A stretch of DNA of 64,000 nt, from positions 1 to 64,000 of the forward strand of contig JAGWNY010000001.1 in the NCBI GenBank assembly GCA_028872915.1, in the 5' to 3' direction. Made by a program: the position numbers and the translations under genes. The notes under the pieces are model-generated. The model did no database searches. It was given only the letters and a program-made list of their open reading frames with translations, and was not told where the DNA came from. The DNA comes from Verrucomicrobiota bacterium (GTDB lineage Bacteria; Verrucomicrobiota; Verrucomicrobiia; Limisphaerales; UBA11358). Of this stretch, positions 52,814 to 62,649 are shown in pieces; the first letter of the stretch is position 1, and each line of letters starts with the position of its first letter.

Positions 52814-53788
52814 ATGGACCCTTTTGGACGCCATGTAGATTATTTGCGAATCTCGGTCACCGACCGGTGCAACGAGCGCTGCCTCTATTGCATGCCGGAG
52901 GGTTACAAGGGTTGGGAAACACGGCCCGACCATCTGACCGCCGTCGAAATTGTCCGGGTGGTGCGCGTGGCCGCCGGTCTGGGGTTTCGTAAGTTTCGGC
53001 TGACTGGCGGCGAGCCGCTCGTGCGTCCGGACATCACCGGCATCGTGGAGCAGATGACCCGGATTACGGGCATCGAATGCGTCTGCCTCTCCACCAACGG
53101 CATGAAGCTCGCGCCATTGGCCGCTCCACTTCGCCAGGCCGGCTTGCGAACCATCAACGTGAGCCTCGACGCCCTGGACCCGGCGCTCTACCGCAGGATC
53201 ACGGGCGGCGACGTGAGCCGCGTGCTGGCCGGCATCCGTGCGGCGGTCGCGGCCGGCTTTGAGCGCATTAAACTCAACTGCGTTCTCATGCGCGGCGTTA
53301 ATGAACAGGAGTTGTGGCCGCTGGTGCTCTATTCGGCTGAGCACGGGCTGCCTTTGCGTTTCATTGAGTTGATGCCATTGACCACCACGGATGTTTTAAC
53401 GGAGAAAAACTTTCTGCCCTGCGGCGAAGCAATGCAATTGCTCGGACAAAAGGATGAACTGATTCCGCAGCCCGATCGCAAGCTGGGCCACGGCCCGGCC
53501 CGCTATTATCTGCTCAAACAAACGGGCGCGCTCGTCGGATTTATTGGCGCGCTCACCAACCTTCATTTTTGCGACAGTTGCAACAAGATGCGCCTGACCG
53601 CCGATGGCAAGGTGCGTCCCTGTCTGGGCAACCATATCGAAGTGGATTTGCGCATGGCGTTGCGGCAGGGCGCGGACGACCGCGTCTTGAAAGACCTCCT
53701 GGAAACCGCGCTCCGATTGAAGCCTTTGGAGCACCAATTTCGCGCCAATTATCAGCCCTGCCGCCCCATGACCGCCATCGGAGGGTGA
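52814..53788 (+). CDS. moaA: GTP 3',8-cyclase
   Basis: Radical SAM enzyme for the first step of molybdenum-cofactor synthesis. Cys19, Cys23 and Cys26 (DRCNERCLYCMPEG) bind one iron-sulfur cluster; FRKFRLTGGEPLVRPDI binds SAM; the C-terminal cluster ligands are in HFCDSCNKMRLTADGKVRPCLG. It ends with TAIGG, the double Gly needed for activity. At 324 residues it is full length. It closes the operon. Confidence 0.96.
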   Translation: MDPFGRHVDYLRISVTDRCNERCLYCMPEGYKGWETRPDHLTAVEIVRVVRVAAGLGFRKFRLTGGEPLVRPDITGIVEQMTRITGIECVCLSTNGMKLAPLAAPLRQAGLRTINVSLDALDPALYRRITGGDVSRVLAGIRAAVAAGFERIKLNCVLMRGVNEQELWPLVLYSAEHGLPLRFIELMPLTTTDVLTEKNFLPCGEAMQLLGQKDELIPQPDRKLGHGPARYYLLKQTGALVGFIGALTNLHFCDSCNKMRLTADGKVRPCLGNHIEVDLRMALRQGADDRVLKDLLETALRLKPLEHQFRANYQPCRPMTAIGG

Positions 53789-53864
53789 GCGTTCAGGCAG
53801 GCGCGAAACTTACGGCGGCCGCGCCCGCAGGGTCCTGGGATGGGTCAGACCTGCATTCCACCAT

Positions 53865-54140
53865 TTATGCCAATCCAAACCGCTGCTGAAAGTCGTTTGG
53901 ATACATCGTGACCGCGAGCGTCATTTGCTCGACGTTGCTCAGACAATCAATCTCCAGCGCCTTGCGTCTGGCCTGCGCCAATGCCGGAAGCAGGATTGCG
54001 GCCAGGATGGCAATGATCCCGATCACCACCAATAACTCGACCAGCGTAAATCCAATGCGGCTTTTCTCATCCGGAAAGCCGCTGGCGCATCCGAATGCCG
54101 AATGTCGGTATGAGCCTTGCATAGGGATAATCCGTTCCAT
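53865..54140 (-). pseudogene. Truncated prepilin-type protein
   Basis: 91 residues with an intact prepilin leader ([22 protein letters not shown]) and [25 protein letters not shown], then stop at 53865. Family members in this window are 270-280 residues and end with a DG motif, so about two thirds are missing. It may be a decayed copy; a short pilin-like product is conceivable. Downstream lies moaA, convergent. Confidence 0.6.
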
Positions 54141-54180
54141 AGCACATAACGCCGTCCGCCGCAACGGGCTTATTGCAGGT

Positions 54181-55146
54181 TTATTGCAGCCGGATTCTTG
54201 GATCGCTCCAGGCCAGCAACAGATCTGCAATGAAATTGCCCGCCACCAGCAGCGCCGTGGCCATGACCACGCAATCCACCACGAGATACGAGTCCTTCGC
54301 AAAAAAAGCCTGGATGGTCAACCGGCCCAACCCCGGCCACGCCATGATGTTCTCCACAATGAACGCGCCGCTCAAGAGTCCCGCCAGCGAGTAACCAAAA
54401 ATCGTCAGGAGCGGATTAATCGCGTTGCGCAGAGCGTGCTTCCAGATCACGCGCCCCTCGCCCAGGCCGCGGGCGCGGGCGGCGGTGACGTATTCGGCCC
54501 GCAACGTGTCCAGCAGGCAGGAGCGCATCCGGCGCATGATGCCCGCCAGGTCGGACGCGGCCAGGACCAGCGCCGGCAGGATGAGATGATGCACCCGATC
54601 CCAAAGCTGTTGCATCGGAGACATGAAATCGTGGAGCGGGCTTTGGGCGCCGCCCACTGGAAACCAGCCGGTCGCGGCGGCAAACCAGAGTGCCAGCAAG
54701 GAAAGAAGAATGTCTGGAATTGAAAGACCGGTGAAGGCGATGAGCGAACAGAGGTGGTCAATCCAGCTATCCTTTTTGACCGCCGCCCAGATTCCCAGCG
54801 GCACCGCCACGCTCCACGCAATGATCATGGCCGTAAACGCCAGTACAAACGTGTTCCATAACCGGCTGATAATCAACGCTGTGGCGGGGATATTGTAGGC
54901 CATGGAATAGCCGAAATTGCCGCGCAAGAGGTTTGCCAGCCAGAAGACGTATTGCACATACCACGGTTTGTCCAAATGAAACTGCGCCTGGAGCTGCGCG
55001 ATCGTTTCAGGCGAAACCTGTGGATTTTGTGAGAGCGTTGTGAAGTAATTTCCGGGCGAGAGCGCCATAAGCAAAAACGTCAGGAGCGAGACCCCCAGCA
55101 AAATGGGTATCACGTGCAGCAGCCGTTTCAGGATGAATTGCAGCAT
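54181..55146 (-). CDS. Dipeptide/oligopeptide ABC transporter permease (DppB-like)
   Basis: A 321-residue inner-membrane protein with six helices, starting [24 protein letters not shown], the typical N-terminal helix of DppB/OppB permeases. [24 protein letters not shown] is the EAA loop for the ATPase; [21 protein letters not shown] is characteristic. ATG 55146 begins the homology. Its partners (second permease, ATPases, binding protein) are not found on either side, so it may work with proteins encoded elsewhere. It may also be the end of an operon split by rearrangement. Confidence 0.87.
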   Translation of the reverse strand: MLQFILKRLLHVIPILLGVSLLTFLLMALSPGNYFTTLSQNPQVSPETIAQLQAQFHLDKPWYVQYVFWLANLLRGNFGYSMAYNIPATALIISRLWNTFVLAFTAMIIAWSVAVPLGIWAAVKKDSWIDHLCSLIAFTGLSIPDILLSLLALWFAAATGWFPVGGAQSPLHDFMSPMQQLWDRVHHLILPALVLAASDLAGIMRRMRSCLLDTLRAEYVTAARARGLGEGRVIWKHALRNAINPLLTIFGYSLAGLLSGAFIVENIMAWPGLGRLTIQAFFAKDSYLVVDCVVMATALLVAGNFIADLLLAWSDPRIRLQ

Positions 55147-55225
55147 GGCAAAGCCGTCGCATTTTATGGCCGCGCTGCGTTCAACGCACGAACTTCGTGA
55201 CAAAAATACCGCCGCCCGCCCGAAT

Positions 55226-56371
55226 TCATCGGACGATGGTGTTTTGGAATTGCTTGGGAGAGAGGCCGGTGGCTTGTTTGAAGGCCACGCAAAAGCTGTT
55301 GGCGCTTTGATAACCACAAAGGGTGGCCAGCACCTCGATTTTGTGGTCCGATTCGGCAAGCAGCCGCTTGGCGCGCTCGATGCGCACACGCTGAAGTTCC
55401 TGGCCGGGCGTTCGGCCAACGTTCTCCAGAAACGCCTTGTGAAGGCCCCGCCGTGACATCGCCGCCACTTCCACAAGGTCCTTCACGCTGATGGGCTGAT
55501 GCGCATGGCCCCAGATGAAGCGCAGGCTGTTGGCCACCCCCTTGTGCGCAATGGCCAGCAGATCGCTGCTCTTGCGGGTTACGATTCCTGCCGCGGGAAC
55601 GCGGACCGGTTCGGCAGGCGCTTTTTTTCCGTTCATCAAATCATCCAGCAACGCCGCCCCGCGGTAACCCAGCGTTTCCAAATTGGTGTCCACGCTGGAA
55701 ACCGGCGTGCGCATCGCGTCCGCGGCCAGCAGATAATTTTCCGCGCCCACGATGGCCACTTGTTCGGGAACGGCCAGCCGCGCGTTTTCGCAGGATTCAA
55801 GCACTTCCAGCGCGTGGTCATCGTTGGCCGCGAAAACGGCCAGCGGCTTGGGGGCGGCCTTGAGCCGGACGACAAGCCACCGCCGTTTGCGTTTCCACTG
55901 ATCGCGGCCATCGCGATATTCGGGCGAACGATGCCAGCGCAGCCACAGGCATTCCCGGCCCGACCGGCGCAGCGCCGCGGCAAATCCATCCCCGCGCTCG
56001 ATATACGACCAGTTTTCCAGGTTGCTGTAGAACGCAAAATGGCGAAAGCCGCGCGAGAGAAAGTGCTCCGCCACAAGTTGCGCCGCGTGGGCGTGGTCTT
56101 CCAGGACGCGCGCAAATTTCAAATGCGGCCGCCGGAAACTGAAATCCACCGTCGGCTTTCGCGCCAGCCGCACGAACTCAGCCAGGTCATCACCCGCGCC
56201 CAGCCACGCCAGAACGCCGTCGCCATCCCATCCCCACGGAATCACTTTTTCGCGCGCGAGATTCGCGGAGAGGTGCCAGTCATGCTCCAGTGCGAATTTC
56301 TCAATGCCCCGATGCAGACGGTAGTCGTACCACCCCAGGGCAATCAGGACCCGTTTTTGTTTTTTAGGCAC
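55226..56371 (-). CDS. XylR-like regulator (LacI-type sensor plus AraC DNA-binding domain)
   Basis: A 381-residue transcription regulator. The N-terminal 270 residues resemble the periplasmic-binding-protein fold of XylR: GWYDYRLHRGIEKFALEHDWHL, HFLSRGFRHFAFYS, VFAANDDHALEVLESC, VAIVGAENYLLAADAM and VDTNLETLGYRGAALLDDL. The C-terminal AraC domain has ISVKDLVEVAAMSRRGLHKAFLENV and KIEVLATLCGYQSANSFCVAFKQATGLSP. Such proteins sense a sugar, often xylose. Nearby genes give no clear target. Confidence 0.87.
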   Translation of the reverse strand: MPKKQKRVLIALGWYDYRLHRGIEKFALEHDWHLSANLAREKVIPWGWDGDGVLAWLGAGDDLAEFVRLARKPTVDFSFRRPHLKFARVLEDHAHAAQLVAEHFLSRGFRHFAFYSNLENWSYIERGDGFAAALRRSGRECLWLRWHRSPEYRDGRDQWKRKRRWLVVRLKAAPKPLAVFAANDDHALEVLESCENARLAVPEQVAIVGAENYLLAADAMRTPVSSVDTNLETLGYRGAALLDDLMNGKKAPAEPVRVPAAGIVTRKSSDLLAIAHKGVANSLRFIWGHAHQPISVKDLVEVAAMSRRGLHKAFLENVGRTPGQELQRVRIERAKRLLAESDHKIEVLATLCGYQSANSFCVAFKQATGLSPKQFQNTIVR

Positions 56372-56646
56372 TGTCCTCCAGTCTGTCAGCGGCCCGCGAT
56401 CTTTTCAAGCGGTTGCAGCCGCGGAGACGCCGAGCCGGACGCGCGCCGTTTTTATGTCCGCGCGAACCGCCGCACTGTGAAGGCCCTGCGGGGGCCGCAT
56501 GAATGCGTCTCAGCCGGGACCATGCAGTTGGGCCTGCCCGCCGCAGGCAGGGGAAAATCGCCCCCAATATGCGGAATCATTTGTCATGCAATACCATTGT
56601 TGACGAATCCCAACGACCGCGTTCTCATACCGTCAAAAATGCGAAA

Positions 56647-57015
56647 ATGAATAATCTGACCGAATACCGCTGGTTGCCAGTTGCGCTGCCGACCTGTTCA
56701 AACATTTTTATGAACATTGCCTGGTATGGTCATTTGAAATACAAAAGTTCACCGCTTTGGATGGTCATTATTGTCAGTTGGAGCATCGCGTTTTTGGAAT
56801 ACTGCTTTCAAGTGCCGGCCAACGGATGGGGAAGCGCCGTCCATTCCCCCTTCCAATTAAAAATCATTCAGGAGATTGTCACGCTCACGGTGTTTGTCGC
56901 TTTTGCCTCCTTGTATTTCGGGGAGAAATTCAGATGGAATCATTTCGCGGCGTGTGTTTGCATCGTGGCAGCCGTCGCCTTCGCGTTCCTGCCCAACACC
57001 CATGTTTCAAATTAG
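56647..57015 (+). CDS. DMT-family membrane protein (DUF486)
   Basis: A 122-residue integral membrane protein with four helices: VALPTCSNIFMNIAWYGHL, WMVIIVSWSIAFLEYCFQV, LKIIQEIVTLTVFVAFASLYFGEKF and FAACVCIVAAVAFAFLPN. The W-Y-G-H-L and Q-V-P-A-N segments are hallmarks of DUF486. ATG 56647 gives the usual length. It is a small relative of drug/metabolite transporters; the substrate is unknown. Confidence 0.87.
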   Translation: MNNLTEYRWLPVALPTCSNIFMNIAWYGHLKYKSSPLWMVIIVSWSIAFLEYCFQVPANGWGSAVHSPFQLKIIQEIVTLTVFVAFASLYFGEKFRWNHFAACVCIVAAVAFAFLPNTHVSN

Positions 57016-57069
57016 GGCGTTCCAGAAATTTGTCTTTCGCATGCCGGCGCGGTGGTGTTGAATGGCCCC

Positions 57070-57411
57070 ATGAGTCTGACACATCCGCTGACCACGACCG
57101 CCTTCGACCTGCCCGGCTACCGGACCTCAAAATCATTCGGCGTCGTGCGCGGCATCATCGTGCGGTCGCGTTCCGTCATCGGGAATATCGGCGCGAGCGT
57201 GCAGGCGATTTTTGGAGGAAATATTTCGGTCTATACGAACCTGTGCGAAAGGGCCAGGGAGGACGCCTTCAATCTCATGCTCACCCATGCGGGCCAGTTG
57301 GGGGCCAATGCCGTGATCGGCGTGCGATATGATGCCACCGAGATTGCGCCGGGCATCACGGAAGTTCTGTGCTACGGTACTGCGGTCTATGTGGAGGCGG
57401 AAGTCCGGTAG
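57070..57411 (+). CDS. YbjQ-family protein (UPF0145)
   Basis: A 113-residue soluble protein. [51 protein letters not shown] and [11 protein letters not shown] are the conserved blocks of the YbjQ fold, thought to oligomerise as a ring. ATG 57070 is taken; an in-frame ATG at 57052 would add six residues. The role is unknown. Confidence 0.87.
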   Translation: MSLTHPLTTTAFDLPGYRTSKSFGVVRGIIVRSRSVIGNIGASVQAIFGGNISVYTNLCERAREDAFNLMLTHAGQLGANAVIGVRYDATEIAPGITEVLCYGTAVYVEAEVR

Positions 57412-57481
57412 AATTGATGGATCGCGCAGAAGCCTGGTATGGCGGGGCCATGCGTTTCCGCGCTGCAACGTTTAATAATCA

Positions 57482-58222
57482 ATGGCGGGTCACAGCAAAT
57501 GGGCAAAGGTCAAACGCCTCAAAGGGGCGTTGGACGCAAAACGCGGCAAGATTTTTTCCAAGCTCGCGCGGGAAATCACGGTCGCCACAAAAATCGGCGG
57601 CGGCGACCCAACCATGAATCCGCGCCTCCGGATGGTGTTGCTTAAATGCAAGGCGGCCAACATGCCCGGCGACAACGTGGAACGGGCCATCAAAAAGGGC
57701 CTGGGTGGCGGCGAGGGCGCGGATTTTGAGGATTTGATCTACGAAATTTTCGCCCCGCACGGCGTGGCCGTGCTCGTGGAAGTGAGCACGGATAACCGGA
57801 ACCGGACCGCGTCGGAAATCCGGAGCATCGTCACCCGATGCGGCGGCAGCATGGCAACCCCCGGTTCGGTCAGCCGGCTGTTTCAGCGCAAGGGCCAGAT
57901 CATTGTTTCCAGGGAGGCGATCAAGGAGGAGGCGCTCATGGAACTGGCCCTGGAAGCCGGAGCCGGGGATTTCAAAACGGATGAAAATGGATTTGAACTC
58001 CTCACTGAACCGGCGGCCTTTGAAACCGTCCATAAGAGGATGGAAGCCGCCGGAATCAGGATGGAGGCCGCGGAAGTCACCTCGCTCGCCGCCATAACGG
58101 CGCCGGTGGCCGCCGATCACGTGGCGGCGGTGACCCGGCTGATCGAGTCCCTCGAAGAACACGACGACGTGAAGGAGGTTTTTTCCAATGCGGAACTTGA
58201 CGACGCGCACCCGGCGGCTTGA
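57482..58222 (+). CDS. YebC/PmpR-family protein
   Basis: A 246-residue protein of the YebC family, described as transcription regulators and more recently as helpers of ribosomes at proline stretches. AGHSKWAKVKRLKGALDAKRGKIFSKLAREI is the N-terminal signature; FAPHGVAVLVEVSTDNRNRTASEIR and GSVSRLFQRKGQIIV are further blocks. Start ATG 57482. It is followed after three bases by an RND transporter, so the two may be co-transcribed. Confidence 0.95.
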   Translation: MAGHSKWAKVKRLKGALDAKRGKIFSKLAREITVATKIGGGDPTMNPRLRMVLLKCKAANMPGDNVERAIKKGLGGGEGADFEDLIYEIFAPHGVAVLVEVSTDNRNRTASEIRSIVTRCGGSMATPGSVSRLFQRKGQIIVSREAIKEEALMELALEAGAGDFKTDENGFELLTEPAAFETVHKRMEAAGIRMEAAEVTSLAAITAPVAADHVAAVTRLIESLEEHDDVKEVFSNAELDDAHPAA

Positions 58223-58225
58223 GTC

Positions 58226-60970
58226 ATGAAGCCGTTGAGCAGCGACAGTTTCCTTGCCCGCCTTCTCGGCAGGCTGGCTGCGGTGATTATCCGCCGTCCG
58301 CGCTGGATTTTTTATCCTCAAATCGTTTTGCTCGGTGTTTCCATTCTTTACACGGCCCGGTATCTGGGCTTCGACATGAAGCAGGACGATCTGGTGGGAT
58401 CGAACAAGCCGTATCACCGCCGGTTTCTGGAATTTGAGAAGGAATTTCCCGAACCGTCGGATTTGGTGGTGGTGGCGCAAAGCGGGGACCCGGAAAAAAA
58501 TCGCGAGTTTGTGGAACGGATCGGGGCGAAAATGGAGGCGGAAACAAACCTGTTCGCGGACGTGATGTTCAAGCCCGGCGACCTGGAAAAACTCGGGCCA
58601 AAAGCGCTCATGTTTTTGTCGAACACCGACTTGGTCTCGCTTCGCGACACGCTGCGGGATGACCTGCCTTTTGTTCAAAAATTCACGGAAACGACCAACC
58701 TCAATTCTTTTTTTGATCAGGTCAACACCCTGTTCCGGACGGCGCCCCAGCAAACCAATGCGCAGACCGAATCGTTGATCGGTTCGCTCCCGGCCCTCCG
58801 GCGCATTGTGGCCCAGGCGCAGGCCAGCCTGGTCGAGCCGGGTCCGCCGCTGGCGCCCGGCCTGGCCACGCTCTTCGGTGCCGGTCAGGCGGCCGAGCAG
58901 CAGGAATATATTACGTTCAATAATGGACGCATTTTTTTGGCCACGGCTCATGCGCCCACCGATGCGTTGAATGCCGCCGCGGTGCAACGTTTGCAGCAAC
59001 TGGTTGCGGAGACGGAAATGGAAGTGCCCGGAGTCAACGCCGGGCTGACCGGCGAGCCGGTGCTTGATTACGACCAGATGCTGCAATCGGAGAGGGACGT
59101 GACGCTGGCCAGCGTCGTGTCACTGTTTCTATCGGCGTTGATCTTCGTCTATGGCTACAATGAAACCGGCCGACCCATCAAGGCCACGCTCTGCCTGGTG
59201 GTGGGTATGGCCTACACCCTTGCCTTCGCCACGGCCACGGTCGGATATCTAAACATTCTGACCGTCACTTTCGTGCCCATGCTCATCGGCCTTTCCATTG
59301 ATTACGGCGTGCATTTGATCACGCGCTATGAGGAGGAACTGCGCTATGGCAAGAAGAAAGAGGAGGCGCTCACCACGGCGATGATGTTTACCGGCAAGGG
59401 CATTGTGACGGGCGCATTGACGACGGCAGGGGCGTTTTTGGCGATGTGCGCCACGGATTTCAAGGGCATCCAGCAAATGGGAGTCATTTGCGGCGGCGGC
59501 CTGCTCCTATGCTGGGTCCCCATGATGACCCTCCTGCCCGTGCTGCTCCTGCGCGGGCGCCAGAACGTGATGGATTACAATACCGCAGCCATGGAACGCC
59601 GGGCGCGCATCGAAAACGTATGGCTGGAACGTCCACTGGTGGTGACGGCCCTGACCGTGGCGTGCTGCGCCGCGGCGGCCACGCAGATCCACAAGGTGCA
59701 TTTCGACTACGACCTGCTCCACATGCAAAGTCCCGGATTGCCATCCGTGATTTATGAACAAAAATTGATTGACACTGCCGGCAAGTCGGTGTTGTTCGGC
59801 GCCGTCGTCGCCGATACCCGCCGGCAGGCGCTGGCCCTCCAAACGAAACTCGAACACCTGACCAACACCGTGGCCGACGTGGAATCCGTGGCCGGCTTCC
59901 TCGACGGCCATGACCGGGAAAAATTGAACTTGATTGGCGAAATCAAACGGCAGGTCGCGCCCCTCCACTTCCAAACCCCGGATACGCGTCCTGTGGACAC
60001 TGCCGCACTCGGCGTGACGTTATATTCGCTGGACGGCTACTTGGGCGACGCCGCCGAGGCCGTTGCCACGAATGACCCCGCGCTCACGGCACAATTGACC
60101 GCGTTGCGCGACACCATAGAAAATTTCACAAAGACCATGCTGGCGCCGGACGGCATCGCCCCGCCAGCCGTCAGGCTGGCCGAGTATCAGGACAACCTCT
60201 TCGACAACATCCATGATATTTTCCAAACGTTGCGAAACCAGGACGACAGCGGGCCGATGCGCGTGCGCGACCTGCCTCCGGCGTTGCGGCACCGGTTCAT
60301 CGGCATCAATGGACAATTCCTGTTGCAGGTCTATCCCAAAAAGGACCTCTGGCAGCGGGCCAACCAGAAACAGTTCATTGACGCCGTGTCGAAGGTGTGT
60401 CCAAACGTGACCGGGACGCCCGTGCAGCTTTACCAATACACAAATCTTCTCAAAACCAGCTACATCCAGGCCGCCTGGTATTCGCTCATCGCCATCGCGC
60501 TCATGGTCTGGCTCCATTTTCGCAGCGTGGTCGCCATGATCCTGTCCCTGATACCCGTGGGCATTGGCTCCTTGTGGCTGGTGGGCTTGATGGGGGCCTC
60601 GGGAACCGAGTTTAATCCCGCCAACATTATGACGCTCCCGCTGTTGGTGGGCATTGGCGTGACCAACGGAATCCAAATCCTCAACCGATATGCCGAGGAA
60701 CGCACGCCAAGCATTTTGACGCGCAGCACCGGAAAAGCAGTCCTCGTGTCCGGCTTGACCGCCATTTCAGGGTTCGGCAGCCTCATTCTCGCCAAACATC
60801 AGGGCATCCACAGCTTGGGCTGCGTTATGGCCACCGGCATTGCCACCTGCATGGTTGCCGGATTAACTTTCCTGCCGGCGTTGTTGAATTTGATCGCGCG
60901 ATGGCACCCCCTGATAAAACAACCCAGTGCCGGCAGGGTGCCGACACCGGGTCAGGAGGAACCGAGGTAA
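58226..60970 (+). CDS. RND/MMPL-family transporter (HpnN-like)
   Basis: A 914-residue inner-membrane protein. Two halves each with a periplasmic loop and a bundle of five to six helices: after the first helix (IFYPQIVLLGVSILYTARYLG) comes a loop to about residue 285, then VTLASVVSLFLSALIFVYGY and VPMLIGLSIDYGVHLITRYEEEL; the second half has YSLIAIALMVWLHFRSVVAMI, LPLLVGIGVTNGIQILNRYAEE and GLTAISGFGSLILAK. The pattern fits MMPL and hopanoid-transport (HpnN) proteins, which move lipids. Substrate unknown; no hopanoid genes are seen. Confidence 0.85.
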   Translation: MKPLSSDSFLARLLGRLAAVIIRRPRWIFYPQIVLLGVSILYTARYLGFDMKQDDLVGSNKPYHRRFLEFEKEFPEPSDLVVVAQSGDPEKNREFVERIGAKMEAETNLFADVMFKPGDLEKLGPKALMFLSNTDLVSLRDTLRDDLPFVQKFTETTNLNSFFDQVNTLFRTAPQQTNAQTESLIGSLPALRRIVAQAQASLVEPGPPLAPGLATLFGAGQAAEQQEYITFNNGRIFLATAHAPTDALNAAAVQRLQQLVAETEMEVPGVNAGLTGEPVLDYDQMLQSERDVTLASVVSLFLSALIFVYGYNETGRPIKATLCLVVGMAYTLAFATATVGYLNILTVTFVPMLIGLSIDYGVHLITRYEEELRYGKKKEEALTTAMMFTGKGIVTGALTTAGAFLAMCATDFKGIQQMGVICGGGLLLCWVPMMTLLPVLLLRGRQNVMDYNTAAMERRARIENVWLERPLVVTALTVACCAAAATQIHKVHFDYDLLHMQSPGLPSVIYEQKLIDTAGKSVLFGAVVADTRRQALALQTKLEHLTNTVADVESVAGFLDGHDREKLNLIGEIKRQVAPLHFQTPDTRPVDTAALGVTLYSLDGYLGDAAEAVATNDPALTAQLTALRDTIENFTKTMLAPDGIAPPAVRLAEYQDNLFDNIHDIFQTLRNQDDSGPMRVRDLPPALRHRFIGINGQFLLQVYPKKDLWQRANQKQFIDAVSKVCPNVTGTPVQLYQYTNLLKTSYIQAAWYSLIAIALMVWLHFRSVVAMILSLIPVGIGSLWLVGLMGASGTEFNPANIMTLPLLVGIGVTNGIQILNRYAEERTPSILTRSTGKAVLVSGLTAISGFGSLILAKHQGIHSLGCVMATGIATCMVAGLTFLPALLNLIARWHPLIKQPSAGRVPTPGQEEPR

Positions 60971-61068
60971 AAAACCTCAATCACGTGCAACTTAATGCGG
61001 ATCGGCGAAAAGTCAAAGGAAAATATGATGGTGAATGTTAAACCAGGTTAAAAAACAGCCTAAAATAC

Positions 61069-62592
61069 TTGAAAACCATTTTCGATAACGTTAATGCCAG
61101 CCGAGGCGATTTTTTCCTTCGGCCCGTCTCCCGGCCGTGGTTTTCACATCAGGCATTGGTAGCGTGCTGCATTTTTTTTACCGTATCGCAGGTTTTAGGC
61201 GGGACAAATTTCAGCGCCGGGCCAATTTTCGACGAATTTCCGCTGACGTTGGGCGATGGAAACCGGACGGAGGCTGCGGGACCGTTGTACTATAGCCGGA
61301 AAGATGGCTCTGAAAATACTTGGGCCATTCCCCCACTTTATTCGCATGACGCCGATCCGGCGGTGGAACAGTTGGAAAACGATTATTTGTATCCCATTGT
61401 CACCTATGGACGATACGGAAGCCAGTACCGCTGGCAGTTCATCCAAATTTTTAGCGCCTCCGGCGGAGCGGACCCGGATAATTCCGCCAAAAACCGCGTG
61501 ACGATCTTTCCATTTTACTTTCATCAGCACTCGACCAATCCGGAAAAAAATTACACCGCTGTTGTTCCCTTTTATGGCCATTTGAAAAACCGGCTTTTTC
61601 GTGATGAAATTTTTTTCGTGATGTTTCCCGTGTTTGGCGAGACGCGAAAAAACGGCGTTGTCACCGACAATTATTTGTATCCAGTTTTTGACCGGGTTCA
61701 CGGCAACGGAGTGCATGGATGGCAGGTGTGGCCGCTGTTCGGTACCGTCCGAAAGCCGGTGACCACCATCACGAATGACTTCGGCCAGGCCGAAGTCTCA
61801 GCCGGTTACCGGCGCCATTTCGCCCTTTGGCCCATCCATTTTTGGCAGGATAACGGCATCGGCACGACCAATGAGCGGAAAGTCCGGGCCGATATTCCCT
61901 TATATGTCATTGAACGCTCGCCCATGCGCGACTCCACGGCGGTCCTGTGGCCGTTCTTCGAATGGATCAACGATCGGGGCCTGAAATACCATGAATGGCA
62001 GGGGCCATGGCCGTTCGTCGTGGTCGCGCGCGGGCCGGGCAAGACCGCCACCCGGTTTTTTCCGCTCTTCAGTCGTGCGCACAACAATATCCTGGAGGAC
62101 AATTTTTACCTCTGGCCGCTTTACAAGTTCCACCGCGTCCACAGCCCGCCGCTGGATCGCCGCCGGACGCGAATCTTATTTTATCTCTTTCAAAACGTAG
62201 CGGACAAAAACACGGCTACCGGCCAGGAACAACGCCGGGTGGACTTGTGGCCGTTGTTTGTTTATCACCGCGATTTTCACGGCGACACCCGCCTGCAACT
62301 GATCGCCCCGGTCGAATCCATGCTCCCCGACAACCGCGGCGTGGAACGAAACTGGTCGCCCTTGTGGTCGGTCTGGCGGTCGCAATGGAACGCCGTCACC
62401 GGCGCCAACAGCCAGTCGTTACTGTGGAATCTTTATCGGCGCGACGCCTCCCCGGAAGGCAAAAAAATCTCGGCGGCCTTCGGCCTGTTCCAATACCGCG
62501 CCCATTACGAAGCCGGCGCCACAAACACATTGCGGCTTTTCTTTATTCCCGTGGCCCGGTGGCATGGAAAGGCCGGCGTCGTCGAGCCGTAA
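61069..62592 (+). CDS. Protein of unknown function with W-P-L-F repeats
   Basis: A 507-residue protein with an N-terminal hydrophobic segment (about 27-45, ALVACCIFFTVSQVLGG) that looks like a signal peptide. The rest is a chain of about fifteen units of 25-35 residues centred on (W/F/Y)-P-(L/F/V/I)-(F/Y/W), for example LYPIVTYG, IFPFYFHQH, VVPFYGHL, VWPLFGTVR, LWPFFEWI, FFPLFSRA and LWPLFVYH. Each unit is rich in aromatic residues and alternates polar charges, as in beta strands. No known domain recognised. The start is a TTG at 61069 and is uncertain. It is followed by a membrane glycosyltransferase gene. Confidence 0.6.
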   Translation: MKTIFDNVNASRGDFFLRPVSRPWFSHQALVACCIFFTVSQVLGGTNFSAGPIFDEFPLTLGDGNRTEAAGPLYYSRKDGSENTWAIPPLYSHDADPAVEQLENDYLYPIVTYGRYGSQYRWQFIQIFSASGGADPDNSAKNRVTIFPFYFHQHSTNPEKNYTAVVPFYGHLKNRLFRDEIFFVMFPVFGETRKNGVVTDNYLYPVFDRVHGNGVHGWQVWPLFGTVRKPVTTITNDFGQAEVSAGYRRHFALWPIHFWQDNGIGTTNERKVRADIPLYVIERSPMRDSTAVLWPFFEWINDRGLKYHEWQGPWPFVVVARGPGKTATRFFPLFSRAHNNILEDNFYLWPLYKFHRVHSPPLDRRRTRILFYLFQNVADKNTATGQEQRRVDLWPLFVYHRDFHGDTRLQLIAPVESMLPDNRGVERNWSPLWSVWRSQWNAVTGANSQSLLWNLYRRDASPEGKKISAAFGLFQYRAHYEAGATNTLRLFFIPVARWHGKAGVVEP

Positions 62593-62649
62593 GGGGGCTG
62601 GCGGAAGCGGGCGAAAAAGCCGTCGAAAATTTTCTTGGAACCAAGCGCG

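Noticed and set aside
57479-59086. 535-codon open frame on the minus strand
   Set aside because: Shadow of yebC and the RND transporter gene, both of which have clear family motifs.
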